64,000 nt of DNA from Gemmatimonadota bacterium (GTDB lineage: Bacteria > Gemmatimonadota > Gemmatimonadetes > Gemmatimonadales > Gemmatimonadaceae): positions 62,001 through 126,000 of the forward strand of contig JAJPIM010000043.1 of assembly GCA_021324775.1 (NCBI GenBank), read 5' to 3'. Positions 18,632 through 26,652 of the stretch are shown here, piece after piece. Both the position numbers and the translations under genes were made by a program. Positions within the stretch are counted from its first letter, which is position 1. Each line of letters starts with the position of its first letter. The notes beneath the pieces were generated by a model that did not search any database, was not told the DNA's origin, and saw only the letters and a list, made by a program, of their open reading frames with translations.

Positions 18632-18675
18632 TTGACAGCGGCGCGCCAGAGGTATACCTATGTCACCAAGGTATG
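18632..18675 (+). promoter_or_regulatory. promoter and candidate operator of padR3
   Basis: TTGACA (18632-18637) is followed after 17 bases by TACCTA (18655-18660). A perfect 10-bp palindrome AGGTATACCT (18650-18659) covers the -10 region. A second AGGTAT (18669-18674) overlaps the ATG at 18673. The 5' leader would be only 5-7 bases with no Shine-Dalgarno, so the padR3 message is probably leaderless and repressor binding would cover both promoter and start codon. Confidence 0.6.
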
Positions 18676-19005
18676 CCAGGCTCCGACCTCTTCACCGGTA
18701 CCCTCGACCTCCTCATCCTCAAAGCGGTGAGCTGGGGACCGCGCCATGGGTACGCGATCGCCCGGTGGATCCGTGAGACGACAGCCGATGTGCTCGTCGC
18801 GCAGGAGGGCGTCCTCTATCCCGCACTTCATCGCCTCGCGAAGCGCGGGCTGCTCGACGAAGAGTGGGGGCGCACGGACACCGGGCGGCAGGCCAAACTC
18901 TACGCGCTGACGCGGCAGGGGCGGGCACAGCTGCGCGCGGAAGCGGAGCGGTGGTCCGAATACTCGGCCGCCGTCACGCGCGCACTCGCGCTCTCGGGCT
19001 TCTGA
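18673..19005 (+). CDS. PadR-family transcriptional regulator (copy 3)
   Basis: A 110-residue winged-helix regulator: LFTGTLDLLILKAVSWGPRH at the N-terminus, recognition helix EGVLYPALHRLAKRGLL, wing DTGRQAKLYALTRQGRA. The start at 18673 fits the family N-terminus, where the domain begins about five residues in. It stands two bases before the GTG of ADOP permease 3. The promoter/operator overlapping its start suggests autoregulation through AGGTAT-type sites that differ from those of the other two PadR copies. Confidence 0.9.
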   Translation: MPGSDLFTGTLDLLILKAVSWGPRHGYAIARWIRETTADVLVAQEGVLYPALHRLAKRGLLDEEWGRTDTGRQAKLYALTRQGRAQLRAEAERWSEYSAAVTRALALSGF

Positions 19006-19007
19006 TC

Positions 19008-21686
19008 GTGCGTCGCAGCTTCCGCCTCTTTCGCAGTGCGGCCAGCGGGCGCCGCGATGTCGATGACGAGATCCAACTGCACATCGCGCTCCGCGCCGAA
19101 GAGTTCGTAGCAAGCGGGCTCACGCCGGAGGCGGCACAGCGGGCGGCCGAGGAGGCGTTCGGCGATGTCGCCTCGATCGCGGCCGCCTGCCGGGACATCC
19201 GCGGACGTAGTGCACGAGAGCGTGCGCGCCGGGACTGGGTGCGGCAGACCGCAGGCGACGCAGCACTCGCGTGGAGGGCGTTTCGCCGCCACCCCGGATT
19301 CGCCACCGGAAGCGTGCTGACGTTCGCGCTGGGGATCGGCGCCGCGGCCACGGTATTCACGATCGCCAACGGTGTCCTCCTTCGGCCGCTGCCGTACGCC
19401 GACCCGTCGCGGCTGGCCATGTTGTGGTTGTCGGCGCCGGCAGCCAGGAGTGCCGACGGGGTGTTTCCGCTGTCGGCTGCCATCGCGACGGGATTGGCAG
19501 GACAGATCCATTCGCTTGACGGGCTGTCGGCCTTTCGGGCTGCCGACTACGTACTCCGCGACGGAGACAGTCCCGAGCCGCTGGACGGCGCTCGCGTCGC
19601 GCCCTCGCTCTTCGCGACGCTCGGCGTGCGGCCGGAGATCGGGCGCACGTTTACCGATGACGAAGGACTCGTAGGCGGGCCAGCGGTCGTGATTCTGAGT
19701 GATCGCATCTGGCGGAGCCGGTTTGGCGCATCGCCATCGGTGCTTGGCCGTCAGGTCACACTCGGGGCGCGCCGGTACACGGTCGTGGGCGTGATGCCCC
19801 CGGGCTTCACATTTCCGCGGGGCGCCGAGCTGCCGCCGGGACTCGCGTTCGCCGCGCGAACTGACGTGTGGACACCGCTGGCATTCACCGCTGCGGAGCT
19901 GGCGAACCTTGGCACGTTGAACCTTGCGGCCGTTGCGCGGATCAAGCCTGGAATCACCTACCCGCGCCTGAACGCGGAACTCACCGCCGTCTCAACCCGT
20001 CTCTGGCCGCGTCTCGTTTCTCAACTCGGCGGCGGTGTGTACGGCGTCCCGCTGAGCGACCAGGCGGCAGGCGGTGTTCGTCGTGACCTTCTCATCCTGC
20101 TCGGCGCAGGCGTGTGCGTTCTGTTGATCACGTGCGTGAACCTTACCAACCTCCTGATCGCCCGTGCGGCGGCGCGGCAACCCGAGCTGGCGGTTCGGGG
20201 GGCGCTCGGGGCCAGTTACGGGCGCATTGCCAGGCAACTCATCACGGAGCATGTCGTCCTCGCCCTGACCGGCGCCGCCGTGGGGCTCGCCGTCGCGGTG
20301 TGGGGAACGGCGGTCGTGCTGCGGCTCGTGCCTGGCAGTTTGCCGCGGGCCGACGATGTGGTTCTGGACTGGCGGGTGGTTGCGGGGACACTGCTCGTGG
20401 CGGCGTCGGCTGGCGCGTCGTTCGGATTGCTGAGCGCTCGTTTTGGCGTAGCGCGGGATGTGGGCGGAACCCGCCTGACCGGCGGCCGCTCGCAGCGGCA
20501 CGGCCGGCGACTGCTGGTCGCGACGGAGGTTGCGCTGTCGCTCATGCTGTTGATCGCCGCGGGACTTCTGTCGGAGAGCTTCGTGAAGCTGCAACGCCTC
20601 ACGCCGGGATTCATTCCTGAGCGAGCGGTGTCGGCCGTCGTGTCGCTGCCTGTTGCGGACGATGCGAATCCCGTTCGTGACGGTGGCCAGTGGGCCGCGT
20701 TCTTCGATGGGTTCACGGCACGCGTCGCGAACCTGCCGGGTGTACGAGCGGCAGGCGCCGTGAGCTCGCTCCCGTTGTCGGGCGACGTCGAATCCGGACC
20801 GTTCACGATCGAGGGCGAGCCGGCGCCGCCGAATGGCCAAGCACCTACCGCGCAATTCAACATCGTCAGTGGCGCCTATTTCGCTGCCATGGGCATCCGG
20901 ACCACCGGGGGCCGCTTGTTCGATTCGCGCGACCGTTCCGATGGGGCGCCCGTCGCCGTCGTGAGCCGCACATTTGGCCAGCGGTTCTTTCCGGCGCGGA
21001 CACCAATCGGCGAGCGCATTCATACCGGTTTCGACTACACGCCGCGAGTCCGTGAGATCATCGGCGTAGTAGATGATGTCAAGCAGACCACCCTCGATGC
21101 GGACGTCGTCCCGGCGATCTACGTTCCCGAATCCCAGATGCCGTATCCCGCACTCTCGCTCGTGGTGCGCACGTCCGGTGATCCGTCGGATGTGGTGCCG
21201 GGGATCCGGCACGAGCTGGCACAACTGGCGCCGGCGGCGGCGCTCAACCGGGTCCGCACGCTCGCCGCAGTCGTCAGCACGTCGCTCGAGCGGCAGCGAT
21301 TCAGTCTCGTGCTGGTCGCATCCTTCGCGGGTGCGGCCCTGGTGCTGGCGATCATCGGCCTCTACGGCGTCATCGCCCTCGGAGTCCGCCAGCGGCACCG
21401 CGAGCTTGGTGTCCGGATGGCACTGGGGGCGGCGCCAGCGGACGTCCGCCGGCTGATTGTCGCCGAGGGAATGGCGGTTACCGGTGGCGGCATCGTCGTG
21501 GGATTGGCGGGCGCATTCGCGCTGATGCGTCTCCTGGGTACGCTTCTGTATGACGTCACGACCACGGATCCGCCGATCTACGTGGCGGCGGTCCTGGTCG
21601 TGGCGGGAGTCGCGGCGCTGGCGACAAGTTTGCCGGCCCGCGAAGCGACGGCCATCGATCCCGCAGGGACCCTGCGCTCGGACTGA
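19008..21686 (+). CDS. ADOP-type ABC transporter permease, copy 3
   Basis: An 892-residue duplicated orphan permease. GTG at 19008 follows the padR3 stop by two bases and gives the N-terminus MRRSFRLFRSAASGRRDVDD typical of the family; the longer in-frame extension overlaps padR3 and is rejected. The first TM is near residues 100-125 (VLTFALGIGAAATVFTIANG), the mid FtsX block has TCVNLTNLLIARAAARQ, and the last block has ALGVRQRHRELGVRMALGAA. It is regulated together with padR3 and closed by a strong hairpin right after its stop. Confidence 0.85.
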   Translation: MRRSFRLFRSAASGRRDVDDEIQLHIALRAEEFVASGLTPEAAQRAAEEAFGDVASIAAACRDIRGRSARERARRDWVRQTAGDAALAWRAFRRHPGFATGSVLTFALGIGAAATVFTIANGVLLRPLPYADPSRLAMLWLSAPAARSADGVFPLSAAIATGLAGQIHSLDGLSAFRAADYVLRDGDSPEPLDGARVAPSLFATLGVRPEIGRTFTDDEGLVGGPAVVILSDRIWRSRFGASPSVLGRQVTLGARRYTVVGVMPPGFTFPRGAELPPGLAFAARTDVWTPLAFTAAELANLGTLNLAAVARIKPGITYPRLNAELTAVSTRLWPRLVSQLGGGVYGVPLSDQAAGGVRRDLLILLGAGVCVLLITCVNLTNLLIARAAARQPELAVRGALGASYGRIARQLITEHVVLALTGAAVGLAVAVWGTAVVLRLVPGSLPRADDVVLDWRVVAGTLLVAASAGASFGLLSARFGVARDVGGTRLTGGRSQRHGRRLLVATEVALSLMLLIAAGLLSESFVKLQRLTPGFIPERAVSAVVSLPVADDANPVRDGGQWAAFFDGFTARVANLPGVRAAGAVSSLPLSGDVESGPFTIEGEPAPPNGQAPTAQFNIVSGAYFAAMGIRTTGGRLFDSRDRSDGAPVAVVSRTFGQRFFPARTPIGERIHTGFDYTPRVREIIGVVDDVKQTTLDADVVPAIYVPESQMPYPALSLVVRTSGDPSDVVPGIRHELAQLAPAAALNRVRTLAAVVSTSLERQRFSLVLVASFAGAALVLAIIGLYGVIALGVRQRHRELGVRMALGAAPADVRRLIVAEGMAVTGGGIVVGLAGAFALMRLLGTLLYDVTTTDPPIYVAAVLVVAGVAALATSLPAREATAIDPAGTLRSD

Positions 21687-21710
21687 CCCGCGCGATCGGC
21701 GTCGCGCGGG
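21687..21710 (+). terminator. hairpin directly after ADOP permease 3
   Basis: A perfect 9-bp stem, CCCGCGCGA (21687-21695) with TCGCGCGGG (21702-21710), and a 6-base loop. It begins at the base after the permease stop codon. A U-tract is not present, so the terminator call rests on position and stability. Confidence 0.5.
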
Positions 21711-21766
21711 GCTGGCGGAGGCGGCCCGGCTCGACAGCTAACAGGACGCAGGCTATATCCGGATCA

Positions 21767-22369
21767 ATGCCGAAGGCACGCCATCCGAACGCCCGCCGCC
21801 GCTGTGCTTGGGCGGACACCGACCCTCTTCTCCGCGCCTATCACGACCAGGAGTGGGGCGTGCCGGTGCGAGACAGCCGCGCCCTATGGGAGATGCTGAT
21901 CCTGGAGGGCTTTCAGGCCGGGCTGTCCTGGATCACCATCCTCCGGAAGCGGGACGCCTTCCGGGCGGCATTTCGCGGGTTCGACCCACGAGCGGTCGCG
22001 CGATTCGGCGCGGCGGATGTCGCGCGCCTCATGAAGAATCCAGGGATCGTGCGATCGCGCGCGAAGATCGAGGCGGCGATTCACAACGCGCGGGTGTTTC
22101 TGGAGAGGGAGGCTCAGGGCGACGACCTCTCGACACTCGTCTGGTCCATGGCGGGAGGGGCCCCGATTCAGAATTCAGGCAAGGTGCTGGCCCAGACGCC
22201 GTTGTCGGCGGCAGTTTCTGCCCAACTCAAGCTGCGCGGGTACAAGTTCGTCGGGCCGGTCATCGTCTACGCCTGGATGCAGGCGACGGGCATCGTGAGC
22301 GATCATGTAACGGGGTGCTTTCGGCGCCGTGCGGCACCGCGCGCCCGCCACACGCGTGTGCGGCGATAG
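21767..22369 (+). CDS. tag: DNA-3-methyladenine glycosylase I
   Basis: A 200-residue base-excision repair enzyme that removes 3-methyladenine from alkylated DNA. All four expected zinc ligands are present: Cys13 in RRCAWAD, His26 in YHDQEWG (the same 13-residue spacing as in E. coli Tag) and the C-terminal His and Cys of SDHVTGCF. The helix-hairpin-helix core contains EGFQAGLSWITILRKRDAF and the region KNPGIVRSRAKIEAAIHNA. It is a single gene between the ADOP terminator and the peroxiredoxin gene. A basic tail follows the last zinc ligand. Confidence 0.93.
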   Translation: MPKARHPNARRRCAWADTDPLLRAYHDQEWGVPVRDSRALWEMLILEGFQAGLSWITILRKRDAFRAAFRGFDPRAVARFGAADVARLMKNPGIVRSRAKIEAAIHNARVFLEREAQGDDLSTLVWSMAGGAPIQNSGKVLAQTPLSAAVSAQLKLRGYKFVGPVIVYAWMQATGIVSDHVTGCFRRRAAPRARHTRVRR

Positions 22370-22403
22370 ATTTATCGCTACCCACAACCCAGGAGTCCAC
22401 CTG

Positions 22404-23006
22404 ATGCGCATGCATGTTGGTTCGGGAGGCTTACTCGTTGCCGCGGCGATGGCGCTGGTACCGGCTACACGCGCGAAGGCGCAATCGGAAGCGCCGGCGG
22501 CCGCTCCAGCGGTCGGTTCGGTAGCCCCCGACTTTGCGCTGCCGGGCGCCACGCGATACGGGCTGCTCCGGTCCCCTGTGCGACTCGCCGACTACCGTGG
22601 GCAGACGGTGGTGCTGGCCTTCTTCTATCAGGCGCGGACCAAGGGCTGAACCATTCAAATGGAGGCGTACCGTGATCAGTACGCCACGCTGTTCCACAAC
22701 GGCCGCAAAGTGGCGGTCATCGGCATCAGTGTCGACGCCGACACCACGTTAGCCAACTGGGCTCGCGAATCAGATTTTCCGATCGTGTTCGCCAGCGACA
22801 TCGGCAGCGTCGTCGGGAAGATGTACGGTGCGTTCGACGCCAAGAACAACGTCGATAATCGCTCGCTGTTCGTCGTGGCTCCGGACGGCCACATTGCGTA
22901 TGTGACCCAGCCGTTCAAGGTGCTCGCGCCGGCCGCGTACGCCGATCTCGGGCACGCCATCGACAAGGTGACACCACCGGCCGCGCCCGCGGCGTCGGGC
23001 AACTAG
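22404..23006 (+). CDS. exported peroxiredoxin, probable selenoprotein (Sec encoded by TGA at 22647-22649)
   Basis: ATG at 22404 follows AGGAG by 8 bases. The signal peptide (MRMHVGSGGLLVAAAMALVP, cleavage near AKA-QS) is followed by an AhpC/TSA thioredoxin fold: VGSVAPDFALPGATRYG, LADYRGQTVVLAFFYQ. Codon 82 is TGA, exactly where the peroxidatic cysteine of PrxQ/BCP-like enzymes stands (ARTKG-U-TIQMEAYRDQY). The same frame then continues for 118 codons with the rest of the domain (VAVIGISVDADT, FPIVFASD, NRSLFVVAPDG) to TAG. A hairpin of bacterial SECIS type follows the TGA. No cysteine exists anywhere in the protein, so it would be a 1-Sec peroxiredoxin. Readthrough needs selABCD elsewhere. 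A pseudogene or base error is possible but less likely given the exact position. Confidence 0.85.
22647..22696 (+). promoter_or_regulatory. in-frame UGA and bacterial SECIS-like hairpin
   Basis: After the UGA (22647-22649) comes a perfect 7-bp stem, GGCGTAC (22664-22670) with GTACGCC (22679-22685), closing an 8-base loop CGTGATCA. The loop starts 21 bases after the UGA, inside the roughly 16-37 base range known for bacterial SECIS elements, and its second base is G, as the consensus asks. An outer four-pair stem, TGGA (22660-22663) with TCCA (22693-22696), may extend it. SelB-tRNA(Sec) would bind here. The element lies inside coding sequence, so both constraints act together. Confidence 0.7.
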
Positions 23007-23027
23007 CAGGCGGGCGGATGGGGGTGG

Positions 23028-23061
23028 GGGCGGCCGGCCGATCTGCGATTGCCGGCCGCCC
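23028..23061. terminator. strong bidirectional hairpin between convergent peroxiredoxin and TlpA genes
   Basis: A perfect 11-bp stem, GGGCGGCCGGC (23028-23038) with GCCGGCCGCCC (23051-23061), and a 12-base loop. It lies in the 63 bases separating the stops of the peroxiredoxin (+) and the TlpA-like gene (-), so it can end both transcripts. Neither side has a long U-tract. Confidence 0.6.
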
Positions 23062-23069
23062 TCGCCAGA

Positions 23070-23591
23070 CTAGATCGCTTTGTGGATTGCCGCGTCGATG
23101 TCCTGCGTGCCGCCGACGCCGGTATACACGACGCGGCCCGTCCGGTCGATGACAACGACAAAGGATGTCGCCGGCGCGTCGTAGGCGCTGGCGGCATTGC
23201 CATCCGCATCGTACACCACTGCGCCGCCGAGCGGATGCACAGCGACGTGCTTCCGGACGCGCTCGATCGATTCATTGATCGCGACCGCAACGGTCACGAA
23301 GCGGACCCGTTCCCCGTATTTTTTCGCGGCGGCGGCCATCGTGGGTTCGAGCTCCTTACAGTTCGGGCACCATGTCGCCCAGAACTCCAGCACCGCCGGG
23401 CCCGTGCCCACAACGCCGGCCAGGTCGACGGGCTTGCCATCGAGCGAGCGGACTGCCGCCGAGGGCGCATGGGTGCCAACAGCGATGCCGCCATCCTGGG
23501 CCTGGGCCGTTGTGCTCAGGAGGATGGCGCCGAGGGCGACGATCGCGGCACGGGCGAGTCGATGGGCGGGCGTGATCGAGGCGATCGGCAT
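23070..23591 (-). CDS. TlpA/ResA-like periplasmic thioredoxin
   Basis: A 173-residue exported thiol-disulfide protein. The signal peptide (AIVALGAILLSTTAQAQ) precedes a thioredoxin fold with the active site FWATWCPNCKELEPTM (CPNC) near residue 75, and a cis-Pro region ATSFVVVIDRTGRVVY. Its ATG shares one base with the CcdA stop (TGATG), so the two are translated as one operon. By family knowledge CcdA would pass electrons from the cytoplasm to this protein. The likely client is the Sec-peroxiredoxin encoded tail-to-tail with it, but cytochrome c maturation cannot be excluded. Confidence 0.85.
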   Translation of the reverse strand: MPIASITPAHRLARAAIVALGAILLSTTAQAQDGGIAVGTHAPSAAVRSLDGKPVDLAGVVGTGPAVLEFWATWCPNCKELEPTMAAAAKKYGERVRFVTVAVAINESIERVRKHVAVHPLGGAVVYDADGNAASAYDAPATSFVVVIDRTGRVVYTGVGGTQDIDAAIHKAI

Positions 23592-24310
23592 CAGATGAGT
23601 TGTTGGCCGGTGAGGATCAGGTAGTACTCCGCGGCGCCAAGCATGATGACGGCGAATATCCGCTTGACCCACAACATCCACGCCCCGGCACGTGGCAAGC
23701 GCGCGAGTGCGCCTGCTGAGATACCCGCGATGACGAGGAAGGTGCACATACCGAGTGAGAAGACGAAGAGGTACGAAAACCCCAGCACGGCGCTCCGAGT
23801 CGTGCCGACCCAGGTGAGGACCGCCGCCATGACGGGCGCCGAGCATGGGGCGGCGACCAGTCCGGACGCGGCGCCCATCACGAAGGCGCCAGCCATCTCG
23901 CCGCCGCGGCCGGCTTGCGCGGCCCGTTGGAGCAGCGCGGACGGCACGCGGACGGGAATGACGTCGAGCATCGCGAGGGCGAACAGGACGAGGAGATTCG
24001 CCATGGCGAAATACGCCCACGGATTGGAGCTCACCGAGCCGAAGAGGGTGCCGGTGAGACCTGCCAGCAGCCCGAGGCTGGCATACACCAGCGCGAGACC
24101 GATGACGTAGCACAGCGTCAGCGCGAGGGGCCGGAAGCGGGACGCTCCGGCACCGTGCGCCACGCTCTCTCCACCGACGACCGCAGCCGTGATGGGGATC
24201 ATGGGATAGATGCAGGGGGTGAGGCTCGTCAGCACTCCGGCGCCAAACAGCAGCGGGATCGCGGTCCACGGGCTCGAGGAGAGTCTGGCTATGAGTTGCG
24301 CGTGGTCCAT
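23591..24310 (-). CDS. CcdA/DsbD-type transmembrane electron carrier
   Basis: A 239-residue polytopic membrane protein of the DsbD-beta/CcdA family with six or more TM helices. The paired redox cysteines lie in SLTPCIYPMIPIT (near residue 30) and VAAPCSAPVMAAV (about residue 155), both with the surrounding prolines typical of the family. GGAG sits 6 bases before the ATG at 24310. It moves reducing equivalents from cytoplasmic thioredoxin to the periplasmic TlpA-like partner encoded immediately downstream. Confidence 0.87.
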   Translation of the reverse strand: MDHAQLIARLSSSPWTAIPLLFGAGVLTSLTPCIYPMIPITAAVVGGESVAHGAGASRFRPLALTLCYVIGLALVYASLGLLAGLTGTLFGSVSSNPWAYFAMANLLVLFALAMLDVIPVRVPSALLQRAAQAGRGGEMAGAFVMGAASGLVAAPCSAPVMAAVLTWVGTTRSAVLGFSYLFVFSLGMCTFLVIAGISAGALARLPRAGAWMLWVKRIFAVIMLGAAEYYLILTGQQLI

Positions 24311-24543
24311 GAGTCTCCAGGAGGGGTAGTGACGGCCGCGATGGCGTGACACGCCCGGGCCATTGCGCCGCGCCGGAGCGTCCCGCAAGATGATACGTTG
24401 AACAGCCGATCTACAGCGGCAGCCTCAACATGGAGGTCGTCGCGCTCCGGGGCATTGCTCGACGCCCCCGGCGAATGGGATCGGGGGGTCACGCGGCGTG
24501 ACGCCCGCGAGCCCGGCCCTCTGGCGTGTAACGGTAACAAACC

Positions 24544-25092
24544 ATGGCTCTCGAATTCACGACCTCCTATCTCAAAGACGCGCTCGCGGTGTTTCGCGCA
24601 TACAAGAAGCTCGGCGACGGCGCCATCGCGCAGGTGACGGACGAGCAACTCACGATCGTGCTGGACCCCGAGATGAACTCGATCGCCCAGATCGTGAAGC
24701 ACATGGCGGGCAACATGCGATCGCGATGGACCGATTTCCTCACCACCGACGGGGAGAAGCCGAACCGCCAGCGCGAGACCGAGTTCGTGGATCCCCCGGC
24801 GAGCCGGGCGGGCGTTCTCGCGCTGTGGGAAGCCGGCTGGCAACTGGTCTTCGCCGCGCTGGAGCCGCTCTCGGATGACGACCTCGCCCGCGTCGTGGCG
24901 ATCCGGGGCGAGCGGCATTCGGTGATGCAGGCCATCAATCGGCAGATGACCCATTACGCGTACCACGCCGGCCAGATCGTGCTGCTTGCGAAGCATTTCA
25001 AGGGCGCGGATTGGCGGTCCCTCAGTATCCCGAAGGGTGGGTCGGCGCGCTACGAGGCGCAGGTCCGTGCCGGCGAGGCCAGCCAGCGATAG
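24544..25092 (+). CDS. DinB-superfamily protein (DUF1572 type)
   Basis: A 182-residue four-helix-bundle protein. DinB/DUF1572 features are NSIAQIVKHMAGNMRSRW near residue 55 and MTHYAYHAGQIVLLAKHF near 145, which provide the conserved His residues of the metal site, and a middle ALWEAGWQLVFAAL helix. It is not related to DNA polymerase IV despite the name. Members such as bacillithiol S-transferase act as thiol transferases; the function here is unknown. The 230 bases upstream (24311-24543) contain no gene, only a GTCACG-CGG-CGTGAC inverted repeat at 24488-24502. Confidence 0.8.
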   Translation: MALEFTTSYLKDALAVFRAYKKLGDGAIAQVTDEQLTIVLDPEMNSIAQIVKHMAGNMRSRWTDFLTTDGEKPNRQRETEFVDPPASRAGVLALWEAGWQLVFAALEPLSDDDLARVVAIRGERHSVMQAINRQMTHYAYHAGQIVLLAKHFKGADWRSLSIPKGGSARYEAQVRAGEASQR

Positions 25093-25254
25093 CGACGGCA
25101 CCCCCGGCCCGCGTCTTGATCGCGCGTGCGCGCCGGTCCATAATCATTGGAGTACAGCTAGAAAGCTGCACCGTGTCCCACATTTTGGGCTCGGCCCGGA
25201 CCCACCGGCCCGGGTCTCGCGCGCTTGTCCAAACCCACTGTAGGAGCAGCAACA

Positions 25255-26652
25255 ATGCGTGCAACACGTCTCGCCGTTGTCCTGTGCACTCTCGCGGTCA
25301 CCGCGCGGGCGCAGGACCCCGGGGTCCAGGTCCGGCCGTTCGACCAGAAGCACGGAGGAAGTGAGAACATCCACATGATTGGGCACGTAGAGGGGCACCC
25401 CGGGCCGTGGAAGGCGGCGGACATTGAGATGGAACAGGATCCCTCCCGTCCCTACGTCTACCTCTGCGGGTTCGTCAACTACGATACGCAGATCTACGAT
25501 GTGCGCGACCCGGCCCATCCGAAAAAAGTCTTCCAATGGACCATCGAGCACCCGGAGCTGCATCGCGGCATCGGCGCGATGGACGGCAAGTATTTCAAGA
25601 TCGGCGACCGCTATTACTACGCGCAGTCGCTGCAATTCCAGCAGGGCACGCCGGACGCGGACCTCGGCGCGGTCATCTTCGACGTGACTGGCCTTCCGGA
25701 CTCGAGCAAAGTCAAGGAAGTCGCCCGCATCCGGTACGCGCAGTCACCCGGCGGTTTCCACAACTCGTTCGCCTACAAACATTCCGATGGACGCGTCCTG
25801 TACTTCGCGACGGTCAACGAGCCGAAGGCGCTCATCTACGATCTGGCGAAGGTCGTGAGTGGCAAGGATTCGAGCAGTTGGCTGATCGGGGCGGTACCCA
25901 ACCCGACGCCCTTCAAGCAGATCGGCGCTGGCGGCTATCACGACTTCTACGTCGCCTACGATCCGGCGTCGCATCAGGACAAGTTCTACGGTGCCGGACT
26001 TGGTGGTTTCTCGGTGTGGGATGTGTCGCGTCCCGAGAACCCGGCGCAGCTCTTCACGATCACCGGTTTGGGTCAGGACGTCGCGCACACCTTCACACCG
26101 TCACCCGACGGCAAGTACGCGGTCACCGAGACCGAGTACGAGTATACGCCGCTTCGCATCTGGGACCTTACGCCTGCCCAGACTGGACAGACCAAGAATC
26201 TGGACAACGCGATCGCGGGATGGAGCGCGGACTGGCGCGACCTGTCGCACAATCACGAGGTTCGCTGGCCCTACGTGTTCGTCTCGGCGTACGAGGACGG
26301 CCTGCAAGTCTTCGATCTCAAGGACCCGCTCAACCCCAAGACGGATGGGCATTATTTCACCTGCGAATGCGCTCACGGCCGCGGCTTCGGCGGCACGCAG
26401 GATGGTGGATGGCAGGGCAGCAACAGCGTCATGCAGGGGGCGTTCGGCGTCGACGTGCGCAACTATGACGGCCTGATCGTTCTTTCCGATATGCGGAGCG
26501 GGCTGTGGCTGTTCCGCATGAACGGCTTCAAGGGATGGAACGGTCATGATTACGGGATGCCCAACATCTCGAGCGTGCAGGATTACGATCACGGCCCCGA
26601 GGGCGCGCCGAAGTCGAGCGCGTCGGCTGGAACGGGCAACGTGGGCCGGTGA
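25255..26652 (+). CDS. secreted LVIVD-repeat propeller protein
   Basis: A 465-residue exported protein. The ATG at 25255 has AGGAG 8 bases upstream; the signal peptide (TRLAVVLCTLAVTARAQ) follows directly. Propeller blades include QIYDVRDPAHPKKVFQW, FSVWDVSRPENPAQLF, LQVFDLKDPLNPKTDGHYF and a final SDMRSGLWLFRMNGFKG. Unlike the 13103-15001 homologue it lacks a lipobox. It is the first gene of a tight three-gene operon (GTGA overlap at 26649, TGATG at 27188) ending in a multicopper oxidase, so a shared role in periplasmic copper chemistry is plausible. Confidence 0.78.
   Translation: MRATRLAVVLCTLAVTARAQDPGVQVRPFDQKHGGSENIHMIGHVEGHPGPWKAADIEMEQDPSRPYVYLCGFVNYDTQIYDVRDPAHPKKVFQWTIEHPELHRGIGAMDGKYFKIGDRYYYAQSLQFQQGTPDADLGAVIFDVTGLPDSSKVKEVARIRYAQSPGGFHNSFAYKHSDGRVLYFATVNEPKALIYDLAKVVSGKDSSSWLIGAVPNPTPFKQIGAGGYHDFYVAYDPASHQDKFYGAGLGGFSVWDVSRPENPAQLFTITGLGQDVAHTFTPSPDGKYAVTETEYEYTPLRIWDLTPAQTGQTKNLDNAIAGWSADWRDLSHNHEVRWPYVFVSAYEDGLQVFDLKDPLNPKTDGHYFTCECAHGRGFGGTQDGGWQGSNSVMQGAFGVDVRNYDGLIVLSDMRSGLWLFRMNGFKGWNGHDYGMPNISSVQDYDHGPEGAPKSSASAGTGNVGR

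Noticed and set aside
22647..22649. The TGA as a simple nonsense mutation or pseudogene
   Set aside because: It sits on the exact catalytic position, the frame continues intact on both sides for the rest of the domain, and a SECIS-like hairpin follows. Kept as a possible but less likely alternative.
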